Positions 9,949 through 19,561 are shown, counted from the stretch's first letter. The stretch is 64,000 nucleotides of DNA from Mariniflexile fucanivorans (GCF_004341235.1 NZ_SLUP01000002.1:558001-622000); one strand, 5' to 3'. Notes: a model not told the origin generated them from the letters alone. A program made the numbers and translations.

Positions 9949-9985
9949 TAAAAAACCCACAAGATTTGAATAAACCTTGCAGGTT
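9949..9985 (-). terminator. Rho-independent terminator after the GH43 gene
   Basis: On the minus strand a 14-bp fully paired stem (arms 9972-9985 and 9954-9967, three G-U pairs, loop of four) is followed by six T. It lies 70 bp after the GH43 stop. A second 10-bp inverted repeat (10019-10028 with 10041-10050) precedes it. It splits the PUL into two transcription units. Confidence 0.75.
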
Positions 9986-10054
9986 AGTCGCTATTAGTCA
10001 CTTCAATAAAAAGTTTTTAATTTGAAATTGATGTATTACTATTTCAAATTTGAT

Positions 10055-11809
10055 TTATTCAGATTTTTTAATTTCAGAACGTTCACTCATTCCATTAGCA
10101 TTAAATGCTTCTATTTGAAAATAATAGGCATCAGCTCTATCTGCTCCAGTAAAAAAGTATTCATTTTTCCCATAAACCATGATGCTTCCGTAAAGTTTAT
10201 CAGGCGATTTTCCCCAGTAAATTACATAGCCATCTGCTAAGGGATTTTGTTGCCATTTAAACCAGATGCTTCTGCGTTCACCATATTTTTTTGGACTGGA
10301 CCGTAATACAATAAAATTTTCGACCTTTTCGGGTTTCTCACTGTGTCCTTTTCCAAAAACGCGAAAACCACTTAATGCAAATTTACCTGTGGGCATGTGT
10401 AGATTTTCCATTTTTAAAAATCGGAATTCGACAGGTGTTTCCAATTCTATATAATCGTGAGGAACATCGGTTTGGTTTTTGCTTTTATCAATAACCACTT
10501 GCCATTTCTTCCCATCATTGGAACCATATATTTTGTACTGATGAAATTTGCCCAACGTTTTTCCTAAAAACTCAACATCTTGATCGGCATAATTAATTTG
10601 AATGGCGTTAATAGTAGAAACTTGACCTAAATCGGTTTGAAACCATTCCCCTTTAGTCCCTGTTTTTGCACTCCAGTACGTTTTTATATCTTCATCTACC
10701 ACAAAATTAGGATGATAACCGCCTAAGGTTGAAGAAACTTGAACTGGTTTTTGATAATTTAAAAGCATCCAACCTGTAAACAAACCTTTAGAAAAATCTT
10801 TTTCTTTTGCAAATTCTGGTAGCAGCGTTGGATAATCGCCATAGGCTGTATTGCAATACATAACATCATCGGCATCAAAACCTGCTGGCCAAATACCTAA
10901 GCGTCGTTCAAAATTATTTTTTGTAGAAATAAAAATCGTTGATACATGCCAGTAGTTTTCGAAATTATCTTGAAATGTTGCCCCATGACCAGCACCGCGA
11001 GCAAAACCACCCGGTTTATATGAAAACGGATTATGCTGTTGGTATTCAAACCCATGTAAAGGGTCTTTGCTTACGTAAACACCATCGGCATAACCACTAA
11101 ACTCTGTTGCTGGCGCGCCGTATTGCATGTAATATTTATTGTTGTGTTTGGTCATCCACGCGCCTTCTATAAAGGGTTGTAAAAATACATTATCATTATA
11201 TTCACCAAAACGCTCCCACCCGTGATCTTCGGGAAATAATCTAACAATAGGCACAGTATAACCTTCCGACTGCATGGTTTTGGTATTAATTTCGGTACCT
11301 AAAAGCGGCCACACATTACTGGATCCCCAATAGAGATATAGCTTGTCTTTATCGTCATCATAATGAAATGCAGGATCCCAAGCCCCAACTTTAAGTGTAT
11401 CTACGGCTATTTCCCAATCATTAACCGTAGGATTTGTGCTTTTGTAAATAGGAAAATCTGATTTCCATGTAGAACCATATACGTATAGAGCATCTTTCAT
11501 AACAAACGCAGCAGGAGCATTCAAATCGTGCGTATAAGTATCATCACGAAGAAATTTTCTGTAAACGAAATTCCAATTTAGCATATTATCACTCCACCAA
11601 TACCCTTCTTGGTTTGTTGAAAAAAGAAAGTATTTATTTCTAAAATTTACAATAACAGGATCTGCCGTAGCACGATGCTTTCCTTGAGTTGAAAAACGTT
11701 CAAAGGGTGTATATCCATAATCGACATTAATGGGATTGCAATAGGTTTTTTGCTGAGCAATAACCATTTGAAATGAACATAAAATTAATATGACAACTAT
11801 TTTTTTCAA
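10055..11809 (-). CDS. GH43-family glycosidase with F5/8C (CBM32-like) and fibronectin III domains
   Basis: A 584-residue secreted protein with a signal peptide ending MVIAQ. The propeller domain spans roughly residues 20-330 and has all three acidic positions of GH43: Asp in RATADPVIV (base), Asp in GAWDPAF (pKa modulator) and Glu in FIEGAW (acid). A discoidin-like F5/8C domain follows (about 350-480, WFQTDLGQV to FRVFGKG), probably carbohydrate-binding. A fibronectin III-like domain ends the protein. GH43 enzymes remove arabinofuranose, xylose or galactose from side chains; the subfamily is not assignable by eye. It is the last gene before the terminator and starts 10 bp after GH3, so it belongs to the SusCD operon. 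Its activity is not expected for a plain beta-1,2-glucan, so the real target may be a decorated polymer. Confidence 0.85.
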   Translation of the reverse strand: MKKIVVILILCSFQMVIAQQKTYCNPINVDYGYTPFERFSTQGKHRATADPVIVNFRNKYFLFSTNQEGYWWSDNMLNWNFVYRKFLRDDTYTHDLNAPAAFVMKDALYVYGSTWKSDFPIYKSTNPTVNDWEIAVDTLKVGAWDPAFHYDDDKDKLYLYWGSSNVWPLLGTEINTKTMQSEGYTVPIVRLFPEDHGWERFGEYNDNVFLQPFIEGAWMTKHNNKYYMQYGAPATEFSGYADGVYVSKDPLHGFEYQQHNPFSYKPGGFARGAGHGATFQDNFENYWHVSTIFISTKNNFERRLGIWPAGFDADDVMYCNTAYGDYPTLLPEFAKEKDFSKGLFTGWMLLNYQKPVQVSSTLGGYHPNFVVDEDIKTYWSAKTGTKGEWFQTDLGQVSTINAIQINYADQDVEFLGKTLGKFHQYKIYGSNDGKKWQVVIDKSKNQTDVPHDYIELETPVEFRFLKMENLHMPTGKFALSGFRVFGKGHSEKPEKVENFIVLRSSPKKYGERRSIWFKWQQNPLADGYVIYWGKSPDKLYGSIMVYGKNEYFFTGADRADAYYFQIEAFNANGMSERSEIKKSE

Positions 11810-11819
11810 TTGACAAGGA

Positions 11820-14150
11820 TTATTTAGTTAATTCAAATTGGGATGATAAACTAGCATTGGAATCGGTTCCTACAAATATTTGAAACATGCCAGGTTCTGC
11901 TATAAAATCTAAATTTGAATTATAGAATTTTAAATCTTCAACAGTCAATTTGAAAGTTACCGTTTTAGTTTCCCCTTTTTTAAGTTCAATTTTTTGAAAA
12001 CCTTTAAGTTCTTTTACGGGTCTTGTAACTGAACCTACAACGTCTCTCACATATAATTGAACCACTTCCTTTCCATCAAAATTTCCTGAATTTGTGACAT
12101 CGACTGAAATAGTTACACTGCCGCTAGTATCCATTTTTGTTGAATTCAATTGTAAATTATCATAATTAAATGTGGTGTAGCTTAACCCATAGCCAAAAGG
12201 ATATAGAGGTTCGTTACGAACATCTAAATAATTACTTTTGAATTTTTCAAACTTACCTTCATTATTACCTAATGGACGTCCTGTATTTTTATGATTGTAA
12301 AAAAGAGGCACTTGCCCCACATTCATAGGAAAAGTTGCTGTTAATTTTCCTGACGGATTTACATCACCAAACAACACATCTGAAATTGCTAAACCAGCTT
12401 CACTCCCCGGAAACCATACATTTAGAATGGCTGGAACGTTTTTATTTTCGTCAACAATCGCCAATGGTCTACCAGTAAACAAAACCAAAACCACTGGTTT
12501 TCCTGTTTTTAATAAGGCGTTCAACAAATCTTTTTGAACTTGTGGAATTTGTAAATTTGTTCTGCTACTACTTTCACCACTAAATTCAGCCGATTCACCT
12601 AAAGCAGCAATAATAACATCTGATTTTGATGCTATGGCTAAGGCTTCATCCATTAATTCTTTATCGGTTCTACCATCTCGAGGAATCTCTTTACCAAACA
12701 TGGTAGCCCGCTTTTCTAAATCTAAATCGTAATCTATATTACTTCCTTTTGCGTATTCAATTTTGGCTTTATCTCCCACAACCGTTTTTAATCCCTCCAA
12801 TAACGGGTTAGATAAATGCTGTTTTGTAGCCACACTCCAAGTACCTGCCATATTAACAGCCGTATTTGCCAAGGGGCCAATTAATGCAATAGTTCCCGTT
12901 TTTTTTAATGGCAGTAATTGGTTATCATTTTTTAAAAGCACCATAGATTCTGATGCTACTTTACGTGCAAAAAGCTTGTTTTCTTTGGTGAAAATTTCTT
13001 TTGTTGGTCTGCTAGTATCGCAATATTTATAAGGATTTTCGAATAAACCCAATTCATATTTTGCTGTTAGAATACGTTTTACGGCTGCATCAATATCTGC
13101 CATTTTCACTTTTCCGTTGTCAACAGATTGTTTCAATGTTTTAACAAAAGCTGCTGGAATTGTTGGCGAATCGCCAGCCATATCCATATCTACTCCTGCG
13201 TTTAACGCCAATGCCGCTACATCGTATTTATCGCCAACACCATGTTCTATCATTTCATAAATTCCTGTATAATCGGTTACTACAAAACCATTAAAGCCCC
13301 AATTGGTTCTCAATAAATCGGTAAGCAACCACTTGTTTCCTGTCGCAGGAACACCATCAATTTCGTTAAATGACGCCATTACCGAACCCACGCCAGCATC
13401 AATTGCTGCTTTATATGGCGGTAAATATTCGTTATACATGCGTATTTTACTCATATCCACCGTATTGTAATCTCTTCCTGCTTCTGGAGCACCATAAAGC
13501 GCAAAATGTTTAACACAAGCTAACATGGTGTTATTATTGGTTAAATCGTCTCCTTGGTAACCGTGTACCATGGCTTTCGCTATTTCGCTGCCTAAGTAAG
13601 GATCTTCGCCAGAACCTTCTGAAACACGTCCCCATCGTGGATCTCTGGAAATATCGACCATAGGAGAAAATGTCCAGTTAATACCATCGGCAGTGGCTTC
13701 TTTTGCTGCCATTTGAGCCGTTTTTTTAATCATTTCCATATCCCAAGAACAGGATAAGCCTAACGGAATTGGGAATGTGGTTTCGTAACCATGAATTACA
13801 TCCATCCCAAAAAGTAAAGGGATTTTTAATCGGCTTTTTTCAACAGCAATTTTTTGAATTTCTCTTATTTTTTCAACAGACTTCACATTGAACAAGCCGC
13901 CAACTTTACCTTCTTCAATTTTTTTGGCAACGTTAGAACTTTGTGCTTGCCCCGTAGTAATATCGCCCGAGGTTGGTAAATTTAATTGTCCTATTTTTTC
14001 TTCAATAGTCATTAAACTTATAATAGAATCTACTTTCGCTTCAAAAGGACCTTGATTTAGCGTTTTAATAGGAATGTTCGATTTACATGCCATAATAAAA
14101 ATGGTGGCAACTCCTAAAAGAGCGTATTTGATGTAATTTAGATGCTTCAT
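11820..14150 (-). CDS. GH3 beta-glucosidase lipoprotein
   Basis: A 776-residue full-length GH3 enzyme with a lipoprotein signal (IFIMAC, Cys22). The (beta/alpha)8 domain has the motifs FSPMVDISRDPRWGR, KH at 214-215 and the nucleophile Asp293 in FVVTDYTG. The alpha/beta-sandwich domain follows and a fibronectin III-like C-terminal domain ends it (VTNSGNFDGKEVVQLYV). GH3 enzymes remove terminal beta-glucose from oligosaccharides by retention. It overlaps the upstream esterase by four bases and shares an operon with two GH144-like proteins. A characterised Bacteroides GH3 enzyme next to GH144 (BT_3567) cleaves beta-1,2-gluco-oligosaccharides, so this gene is a candidate for the same role. The linkage preference is inferred from context only. 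Confidence 0.93.
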   Translation of the reverse strand: MKHLNYIKYALLGVATIFIMACKSNIPIKTLNQGPFEAKVDSIISLMTIEEKIGQLNLPTSGDITTGQAQSSNVAKKIEEGKVGGLFNVKSVEKIREIQKIAVEKSRLKIPLLFGMDVIHGYETTFPIPLGLSCSWDMEMIKKTAQMAAKEATADGINWTFSPMVDISRDPRWGRVSEGSGEDPYLGSEIAKAMVHGYQGDDLTNNNTMLACVKHFALYGAPEAGRDYNTVDMSKIRMYNEYLPPYKAAIDAGVGSVMASFNEIDGVPATGNKWLLTDLLRTNWGFNGFVVTDYTGIYEMIEHGVGDKYDVAALALNAGVDMDMAGDSPTIPAAFVKTLKQSVDNGKVKMADIDAAVKRILTAKYELGLFENPYKYCDTSRPTKEIFTKENKLFARKVASESMVLLKNDNQLLPLKKTGTIALIGPLANTAVNMAGTWSVATKQHLSNPLLEGLKTVVGDKAKIEYAKGSNIDYDLDLEKRATMFGKEIPRDGRTDKELMDEALAIASKSDVIIAALGESAEFSGESSSRTNLQIPQVQKDLLNALLKTGKPVVLVLFTGRPLAIVDENKNVPAILNVWFPGSEAGLAISDVLFGDVNPSGKLTATFPMNVGQVPLFYNHKNTGRPLGNNEGKFEKFKSNYLDVRNEPLYPFGYGLSYTTFNYDNLQLNSTKMDTSGSVTISVDVTNSGNFDGKEVVQLYVRDVVGSVTRPVKELKGFQKIELKKGETKTVTFKLTVEDLKFYNSNLDFIAEPGMFQIFVGTDSNASLSSQFELTK

Positions 14151-14953
14151 TTATATTCGTTTTTTGATTTTGAAAATAGCCATGTTAATAGTTTTGGTTC
14201 TGCAAAAGCAGAATCCCAACTATTATGATTGTCGTTAGCGTATATGGTTACATTAGGTTTTCCTCCAGCCTTTAAATAAGCCGAAACCATGTTGATTGAT
14301 AATTGCGGATCTACCACATCATCGTTAGCTCCATGAAACACCCAAAGTTCTGTGTTTTTGGCATAGGCTTTTGCACCATCCGGATTACCACCACCGCAAA
14401 TAGCAAAGGCTGCCGCAAACATATCTGGTTTTCTGTAAAGCATTTCAAAAGTACCCATACCACCCATGGAAAGTCCGCCTATATATACTTTTTGCTTATT
14501 GGCGTAAGGTTTGCTTAACATATCTTCCATTAAAAGCATGGTTAAATTTAAGGCCTTTGTTGGTGGATTATTTAAAGGAAATGTTAATGTGATAGGTTTT
14601 GTGCTTCTATCTACATCTGCATTGGCCCAATAGTCATTTTGAGGACATTGGGGAAAAATAACGATGGCAGGAAATGCACCTCTATTTGTTTCATCTGAAA
14701 ATAATTTACCACCATGTGTTAACTGTTTCGTATTATCATTGCCCCTTTCACCAGCACCATGAAGAAACAATACAACAGGATATTGTCTTGTTTCTGAAAA
14801 ATTATCAGGATACATGATTCGATACTTTAATGTATCTTGATTTTTAATAAAAAAAGCTTCTTTATATAGATTATTTTGTTGAGCACTTGTAAATTCAGAA
14901 AACAACATTAAAATAATAATTAAACAACAATTTATCTGTATTTTATACTTCAT
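14147..14953 (-). CDS. Secreted alpha/beta-hydrolase, prolyl-oligopeptidase/esterase-like
   Basis: A 268-residue protein with a signal peptide ending EFTSAQ. VVLFLHGAGERG gives the oxyanion region, GGLSMGG contains the nucleophile Ser162, FHGANDDVVDP carries the acid and DNHNSW the catalytic His. This matches the short single-domain 'prolyl oligopeptidase family' esterases often found beside GH3 genes in PULs. It probably removes an ester substituent from the glycan; a peptidase role is unlikely for so small a protein. It starts 11 bp after the GH144-like gene and overlaps GH3 by four bases, which indicates translational coupling in the SusCD operon. Confidence 0.8.
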   Translation of the reverse strand: MKYKIQINCCLIIILMLFSEFTSAQQNNLYKEAFFIKNQDTLKYRIMYPDNFSETRQYPVVLFLHGAGERGNDNTKQLTHGGKLFSDETNRGAFPAIVIFPQCPQNDYWANADVDRSTKPITLTFPLNNPPTKALNLTMLLMEDMLSKPYANKQKVYIGGLSMGGMGTFEMLYRKPDMFAAAFAICGGGNPDGAKAYAKNTELWVFHGANDDVVDPQLSINMVSAYLKAGGKPNVTIYANDNHNSWDSAFAEPKLLTWLFSKSKNEYK

Positions 14954-14964
14954 ATCACTATTTT

Positions 14965-16344
14965 TTAATAGTTAAACCCAAGTTTATTTAAGCCGTTTTT
15001 CACATCGGTATTTTGCATAAATAAGTCCCAGAGCAAACCTGTTCGGTGATTTTCAATCATAATAATTTGTGGCCCTTGGTCTATTGCCAAATACGCATCG
15101 GCAACCCAATAATTGTTTTGAGGACTGAAAGCATCATAAAAACCAGCAGGTCCTAATAATTTATCTTTTTTCTGATAAAGAAAATGCATCACACTTAAAG
15201 ATTCTGAAGGTGTATAAGGTATGGAACTGATAGCTGCTGTTGGTGAAATAACGCCCAAATCGTTTGAAGGACTATGCGCTGAGTAACCTATAGAGCCATC
15301 TGCATTTCTGGAATAACTAGCTGTTAATCCCCAACAGTTTGCACCATAATCTGTATACCCTTTGGGATTTGAAATACAATATTGACGGTTTATTTTCGTG
15401 TGATTTACCACTAAATTCCAATAATTACCATATTGATCGGTTAAATTTTTAGGATTTAAACCTAAAAAGGAATAATGACTGAAAAACAAAGGGCCTCCAA
15501 AATTAGAACCTCCAGCATGTTTTAACACTAATGGAAACCCATATTGAGAAGCTGAAGACACAATTGATCCATTAGAAGCCCACCCATTTTCATACACTGC
15601 TTTTGAAATGGTATAATTTGGAGATGCTGCCGCTAAAACATAGGTAATTAAAGTTTCATTATAACCCGTAAGCTTTAAATTAATGTCAAAACCGTAATTA
15701 GGACTCCAATGCCAATATAAGGCGTTTTGATTTTGAGTATACCAATTCCACTCGACACCTTTCCATAAATCATCCGCTTTTTGTGCTGTTTCTTTTTCAG
15801 TATCAGTTCCGTTTTTTAAATATTCTTTTACACAAATTAACCCTTGTACCAAAAAAGCCGTTTCCACTAAGTCACCGCCATTATCTTTAGTACTAAAAGG
15901 CAACACATCACCCGTTCCACCATCTAACCAATGTGGCCATGCCCCATGAAAGCGATTGGCATTTTCTAAAAAGGTTAAAATTTTATTTAATCTTGCAACA
16001 CCCAAATCTTTAGATACATAACCTCTTTCTATACCAACTAAAATAGCCATAAGTCCAAAACCAGTACCCCCTGTAGTGACTACATTTTGATTTAATGTTG
16101 GATTTGTTGGATGGTAGCGTTCCTTTGCTGCACCCGAATTTGTATTGGCAAAATCCCAAAAATATTTAAAGGTTTCCTTTTGGGTTAAATTCATCATTTC
16201 ATCATCCGTTAAAGGATCAACTGTTGGTTCGGTTGGTGTGGGAACATAGGGTTCTTGGTACCCTGGTCCATCATCAGACCCACATGACGAGATAAGTAAT
16301 ATGGTAAAAATGGTGTATATTAATTTAATCATGAGTTTCTTCAT
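14965..16344 (-). CDS. GH144-type glucanase-like lipoprotein, copy 2
   Basis: A 459-residue protein of the Glycoamylase family (Pfam PF10091), with a lipoprotein signal (LLISSC, Cys21). Conserved alpha/alpha-barrel motifs are visible: QKETFKYFWDFA, GFGLMAILVGIERG, GAWPHWLDG, DNGGDLVETAFLVQGL, YWHWSPNYGFD, GYNETLITYVLAA and AIDQGPQIIMIENHRTGLLW. The characterised members are GH144 endo-beta-1,2-glucanases, often annotated 'glucoamylase'. Its start overlaps the stop of the upstream paralogue by four bases. The two copies are clearly related but diverged, so they probably differ in chain length or in exo/endo action. A Thr/Pro-rich linker (about residues 33-43) follows the lipid anchor. Confidence 0.87.
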   Translation of the reverse strand: MKKLMIKLIYTIFTILLISSCGSDDGPGYQEPYVPTPTEPTVDPLTDDEMMNLTQKETFKYFWDFANTNSGAAKERYHPTNPTLNQNVVTTGGTGFGLMAILVGIERGYVSKDLGVARLNKILTFLENANRFHGAWPHWLDGGTGDVLPFSTKDNGGDLVETAFLVQGLICVKEYLKNGTDTEKETAQKADDLWKGVEWNWYTQNQNALYWHWSPNYGFDINLKLTGYNETLITYVLAAASPNYTISKAVYENGWASNGSIVSSASQYGFPLVLKHAGGSNFGGPLFFSHYSFLGLNPKNLTDQYGNYWNLVVNHTKINRQYCISNPKGYTDYGANCWGLTASYSRNADGSIGYSAHSPSNDLGVISPTAAISSIPYTPSESLSVMHFLYQKKDKLLGPAGFYDAFSPQNNYWVADAYLAIDQGPQIIMIENHRTGLLWDLFMQNTDVKNGLNKLGFNY

Positions 16345-17717
16345 TCATTATCAGTTTTAACCTTAAAACCTAATCGGCCCAACCCGATTTTCACATCCTG
16401 GTTATTCATAAATAATTTCCATAACAAACCGGTTCTGTAGTTTTCTATCATAACTGGTATAGGACCTTGATCTATAGCTAAATATCTTGGTAAAAACCAA
16501 TTATCTTGCAAACTAAAAGCATCATAAGGACCATATTTTCCTATTAAAGAGTCATGGTCTTTATACATTTTTTTAAGCATCTGCATACTTTCTTTTGGCG
16601 TATAAGGAAAAGACGATAAAGCTGCTGTAGGTGCAATGACGCCCAAATCATTACCAGGTCTGTGCCCTTTGTATCCTTTTACAGAATAACTTGAGGTTAA
16701 GCCCCATAAACTATCACCATAACCTTTATAATTTTTAGGATTATCAACCGCATATTTATAATGGATTTTAGCTTGATTTTGAACAAGTTTCCAATAATCG
16801 GCATAAGTATCTGAAAGTCCGTGAGGATTTAAACCTAGATAAGAATAATGTGCCCAGAATAGAGGGCCAATAGGCGATTCATCATGTTCATAATAATTTA
16901 ATACTAAATCTTCATCATATAATTTTTTAGAAGACACTATTTTTCCATCCTTAGCCCAACCTTTATGATACACTGATGGTTTTATAGGATGTGTTGGTGA
17001 TGAAGCAGCAAGCACATACATAATTAAGCATTCGTTATAACCACCTACGGGAAAATTCATATCCCATCCAAATTCTGGAGACCAATGCCAATAAAGCACA
17101 TCTTCACCATTTTTAGTGTACCAATCCCACTCAACTTCTTTCCATAATTTATCTATTTTAGCTACAAGATCTTTTTCTTGGGTATTACCATTTTTATAAT
17201 ATTCTGAAACTGTTAAAAGACCTTGAACTAAAAATGCGGTTTCAACTAAATCGCCACCATTATCTTTTTTGCTAAAAGGCACTACTTTTCCTGTTTCACC
17301 ATTTAACCAATGTGGCCAAACGCCATGATATTTATCAGAAGTTTCAAGAAAATCAACGATTTTATAATAACGCTCAACAGCCTGTTCTCTAGTTATAAAA
17401 CCTCTTTCGATGCCTACCAAAATGGCCATAACACCAAAACCGCTGCCTCCAATGGTTACTGTGTTTTTTGGCGAAGTTGGATAAATATCGTCCATATGTA
17501 TCCTTTCGCGCGCCATTCCTGAATTTGGTTCGGCTCCTTCCCAAAAATAATTAAAGGTTTGTTTTTGAACAGTATCTAATAACGAGTTGTTATTAATATC
17601 TATAACAGAAACTGATCCAATATTTACTTTCGTTTGTTTCTCAAATTTTTTACAATTCAAAAAGAGCAAAACAATAGCTGACAAAACCCAAAATATTTTG
17701 TTTGTTGAAAATACCAT
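16341..17717 (-). CDS. GH144-type glucanase-like lipoprotein, copy 1
   Basis: A 458-residue paralogue of the next gene, with a hydrophobic N-terminus ending LLFLNC, which looks like a lipobox although the residue before the lipid Cys is Asn. The same motifs are present: QKQTFNYFWEGA, GFGVMAILVGIERG, GVWPHWLNG, DNGGDLVETAFLVQGL, YWHWSPEFGWD, GYNECLIMYVLAA and AIDQGPIPVMIENYRTGLLW. It is the first enzyme gene after the SusCD and LamG genes and is separated from LamG by 116 bp containing a perfect hairpin. Likely role: cleavage of beta-1,2-glucan or a related glucan at the cell surface or in the periplasm. The family's catalytic acid cannot be located by eye. Confidence 0.87.
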   Translation of the reverse strand: MVFSTNKIFWVLSAIVLLFLNCKKFEKQTKVNIGSVSVIDINNNSLLDTVQKQTFNYFWEGAEPNSGMARERIHMDDIYPTSPKNTVTIGGSGFGVMAILVGIERGFITREQAVERYYKIVDFLETSDKYHGVWPHWLNGETGKVVPFSKKDNGGDLVETAFLVQGLLTVSEYYKNGNTQEKDLVAKIDKLWKEVEWDWYTKNGEDVLYWHWSPEFGWDMNFPVGGYNECLIMYVLAASSPTHPIKPSVYHKGWAKDGKIVSSKKLYDEDLVLNYYEHDESPIGPLFWAHYSYLGLNPHGLSDTYADYWKLVQNQAKIHYKYAVDNPKNYKGYGDSLWGLTSSYSVKGYKGHRPGNDLGVIAPTAALSSFPYTPKESMQMLKKMYKDHDSLIGKYGPYDAFSLQDNWFLPRYLAIDQGPIPVMIENYRTGLLWKLFMNNQDVKIGLGRLGFKVKTDNE

Positions 17718-17732
17718 TAGAAAAATTTTATA

Positions 17733-17764
17733 AACTCCAGCTGTAGTTTTATACAGCTGGAGTT
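17733..17764 (-). terminator. Perfect 13-bp hairpin between LamG and GH144 genes
   Basis: Arms 17733-17745 and 17752-17764 are perfectly complementary, with a six-base loop. On the minus strand the stem is followed by a broken T/A tract (TTTATAAAATTTTT). It may be a leaky terminator, or a 3'-protective hairpin that leaves the SusCD-LamG message more abundant than the enzyme message. Confidence 0.6.
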
Positions 17765-17833
17765 ATTGAAAAGATTAATTCAATATTTTAATAAAAGCTT
17801 GTTTAGAAATTTATAATTTAAGAATACTATTTC

Positions 17834-19561
17834 TTAATTATAAATAGCTTGCACCTCTTCTAGAGACAATGCCTTATTAAATATTCTTAGCTCATCCATG
17901 AGCCCTTTCTCTGTTTTATGATTCCATCCGTTAAAGTTAGGGTCGCCTGACATAATTGCCAAATCTCCTACACCTGTCCAATTCAACCCTGTAAAGACAG
18001 ATTCGCCAACCAATGCACCATTCATGTACAGAGTAGCTTTACTTTCTGAAATCGAGATTCCGAAATGTACCCACTCATTTAAGGTTGGATCAATTGTGGC
18101 AGGTGCACCTGGGTTAACCCATGTAGCGTTGGTTCCATTACCCACAAGTAGTATAAATTTCTGAGCAGTGGCACTCCCTTCACGAATCAATCCAAACCCA
18201 CTAGGCTTGTCTGAAGGACCTGCGGGTAACGCTGGGGCCATATTAATTATACTAGCTCTAGTATCCGACCCATCGATTTTTAACCAGAATGTGGTGCTAA
18301 ATTCATTTCCTTTTGCCAAATCTGTAGAAGGGAAGGTTAAATAGGAGTCCGCTGCACCTTTATAGGCACCATTTCCAACTTTAGCACTAGTACTAAACCC
18401 TGGTGATCCAACTTCTGTTGCATCCTCTTTTGAAACTTTATCGGTAAATGATCCTTCAAATGGCATGTAAAATTTTTGACTGCTTAAAGCTATCTGTTTT
18501 ACTATGTCCTGCTTTGTTAAGGCGACATTGAATAATCTCAACTCATCCATTAGCCCTTTCTCCGTTTTATGATTCCATCCGCTAAAGTTAGGTTCGCCTG
18601 ACATGATTGCCAAATTTCCTACACCTTCCCAATTCATCCCAGTAAAGGTAGATTCGCCAGCCAATTCTCCATTCATGTACAACGACGCTTTACTTTCTGA
18701 AATTGAGATTCCAAAGTGTACCCACTCTTCTAGGGTTGGATCAATTGTAGCAGGTGCACCTGGGTTCACCCATGTTGCATTTGTGCCATTACCCACTAGT
18801 AGTACAAATTTCTGAGAGGTGGCACTGCCTTCACGGATCAATCCGAACCCACTAGGCTTATCTGAAGGACCTGCAGGTAACGCTGGGGCCATATTAATTA
18901 TTCCTGCTCTAGTATCTGACGCATCGATTTTCAACCAGAATGTGGCACTAAATTCTTTGCCTTGAGCTAAACCTGCAGCAGGGTAGGTCAAGTAGGAGTT
19001 CGCTGCACCTTTATAGGCTCCACTTCCAACTTTAGGAATACTACTAAATCCTGGTGACCCAACTTCTGTTGCATCGGTTAGCGTTAACAAATTTGTGTAG
19101 CTACCGTCAAAGTTCATATAAAAAGTTTCACCATTAAAAAGAGGCGTATAAGGTGGTACTTTACTAAAGTTTACTGTTGAAATGGTTATATTGCCAACAA
19201 TGTCAGTTGCTTCTACGGTTAAAATGTGATCTCCTGTAGTTACATTATCATAAACCATTTCTTGATTCACAATTCTGTAATCTAGAAAATCACTATAACT
19301 TGCAATTTCTGCACCGTCTAATTTTATTGTAATTAAAGACAATTCTATATCATCTTGGGCATTAATCTGGATACTTACCGAAGTTATGGGCTCTGGAACT
19401 TGTATTTCAAAACCATTTAATGGCTTAATTATATTTACAACTGGTGCTCCAGCATCTGGTCCAGGATCGACCGCTGTTATTGGATCGATGCCTTCGTTGC
19501 AAGAAGATAATGCAAAAAATAACGCAAAGATTCCAATAAAATATTTATTTAATGTTTTCAT
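17834..19561 (-). CDS. Surface glycan-binding-type lipoprotein with two tandem LamG domains
   Basis: A 575-residue lipoprotein (FFALSSC, Cys21). Residues about 40-140 form an Ig-like domain (NIIKPLNGFEIQVP to VGNITISTVNFS). Two concanavalin-like LamG (Laminin_G_3) domains follow, about 145-355 and 362-575, with shared motifs such as GSGAYKGA/GNGAYKGA, FWLKID, WVHFGISISESKA, LAIMSG and NHKTEKGLMDELR. The two domains are nearly identical. Position directly after SusD (30 bp) is the usual place for a surface glycan-binding protein that feeds the SusCD transporter. LamG folds can also be catalytic (GH16-like), but no EXDXXE motif is seen, so binding is the better reading. The ligand is unknown. 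Confidence 0.8.
   Translation of the reverse strand: MKTLNKYFIGIFALFFALSSCNEGIDPITAVDPGPDAGAPVVNIIKPLNGFEIQVPEPITSVSIQINAQDDIELSLITIKLDGAEIASYSDFLDYRIVNQEMVYDNVTTGDHILTVEATDIVGNITISTVNFSKVPPYTPLFNGETFYMNFDGSYTNLLTLTDATEVGSPGFSSIPKVGSGAYKGAANSYLTYPAAGLAQGKEFSATFWLKIDASDTRAGIINMAPALPAGPSDKPSGFGLIREGSATSQKFVLLVGNGTNATWVNPGAPATIDPTLEEWVHFGISISESKASLYMNGELAGESTFTGMNWEGVGNLAIMSGEPNFSGWNHKTEKGLMDELRLFNVALTKQDIVKQIALSSQKFYMPFEGSFTDKVSKEDATEVGSPGFSTSAKVGNGAYKGAADSYLTFPSTDLAKGNEFSTTFWLKIDGSDTRASIINMAPALPAGPSDKPSGFGLIREGSATAQKFILLVGNGTNATWVNPGAPATIDPTLNEWVHFGISISESKATLYMNGALVGESVFTGLNWTGVGDLAIMSGDPNFNGWNHKTEKGLMDELRIFNKALSLEEVQAIYN
17837..19127 (-). repeat. 651-bp in-frame tandem duplication encoding two LamG domains
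   Basis: The segment near 17837-18476 repeats at 18488-19127 with an offset of exactly 651 bp (217 codons). For example, the ctcatccat at 17891 recurs at 18542, and long stretches on both sides differ at only occasional bases. The low divergence, including synonymous sites, indicates a recent duplication or gene conversion. Confidence 0.85.
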
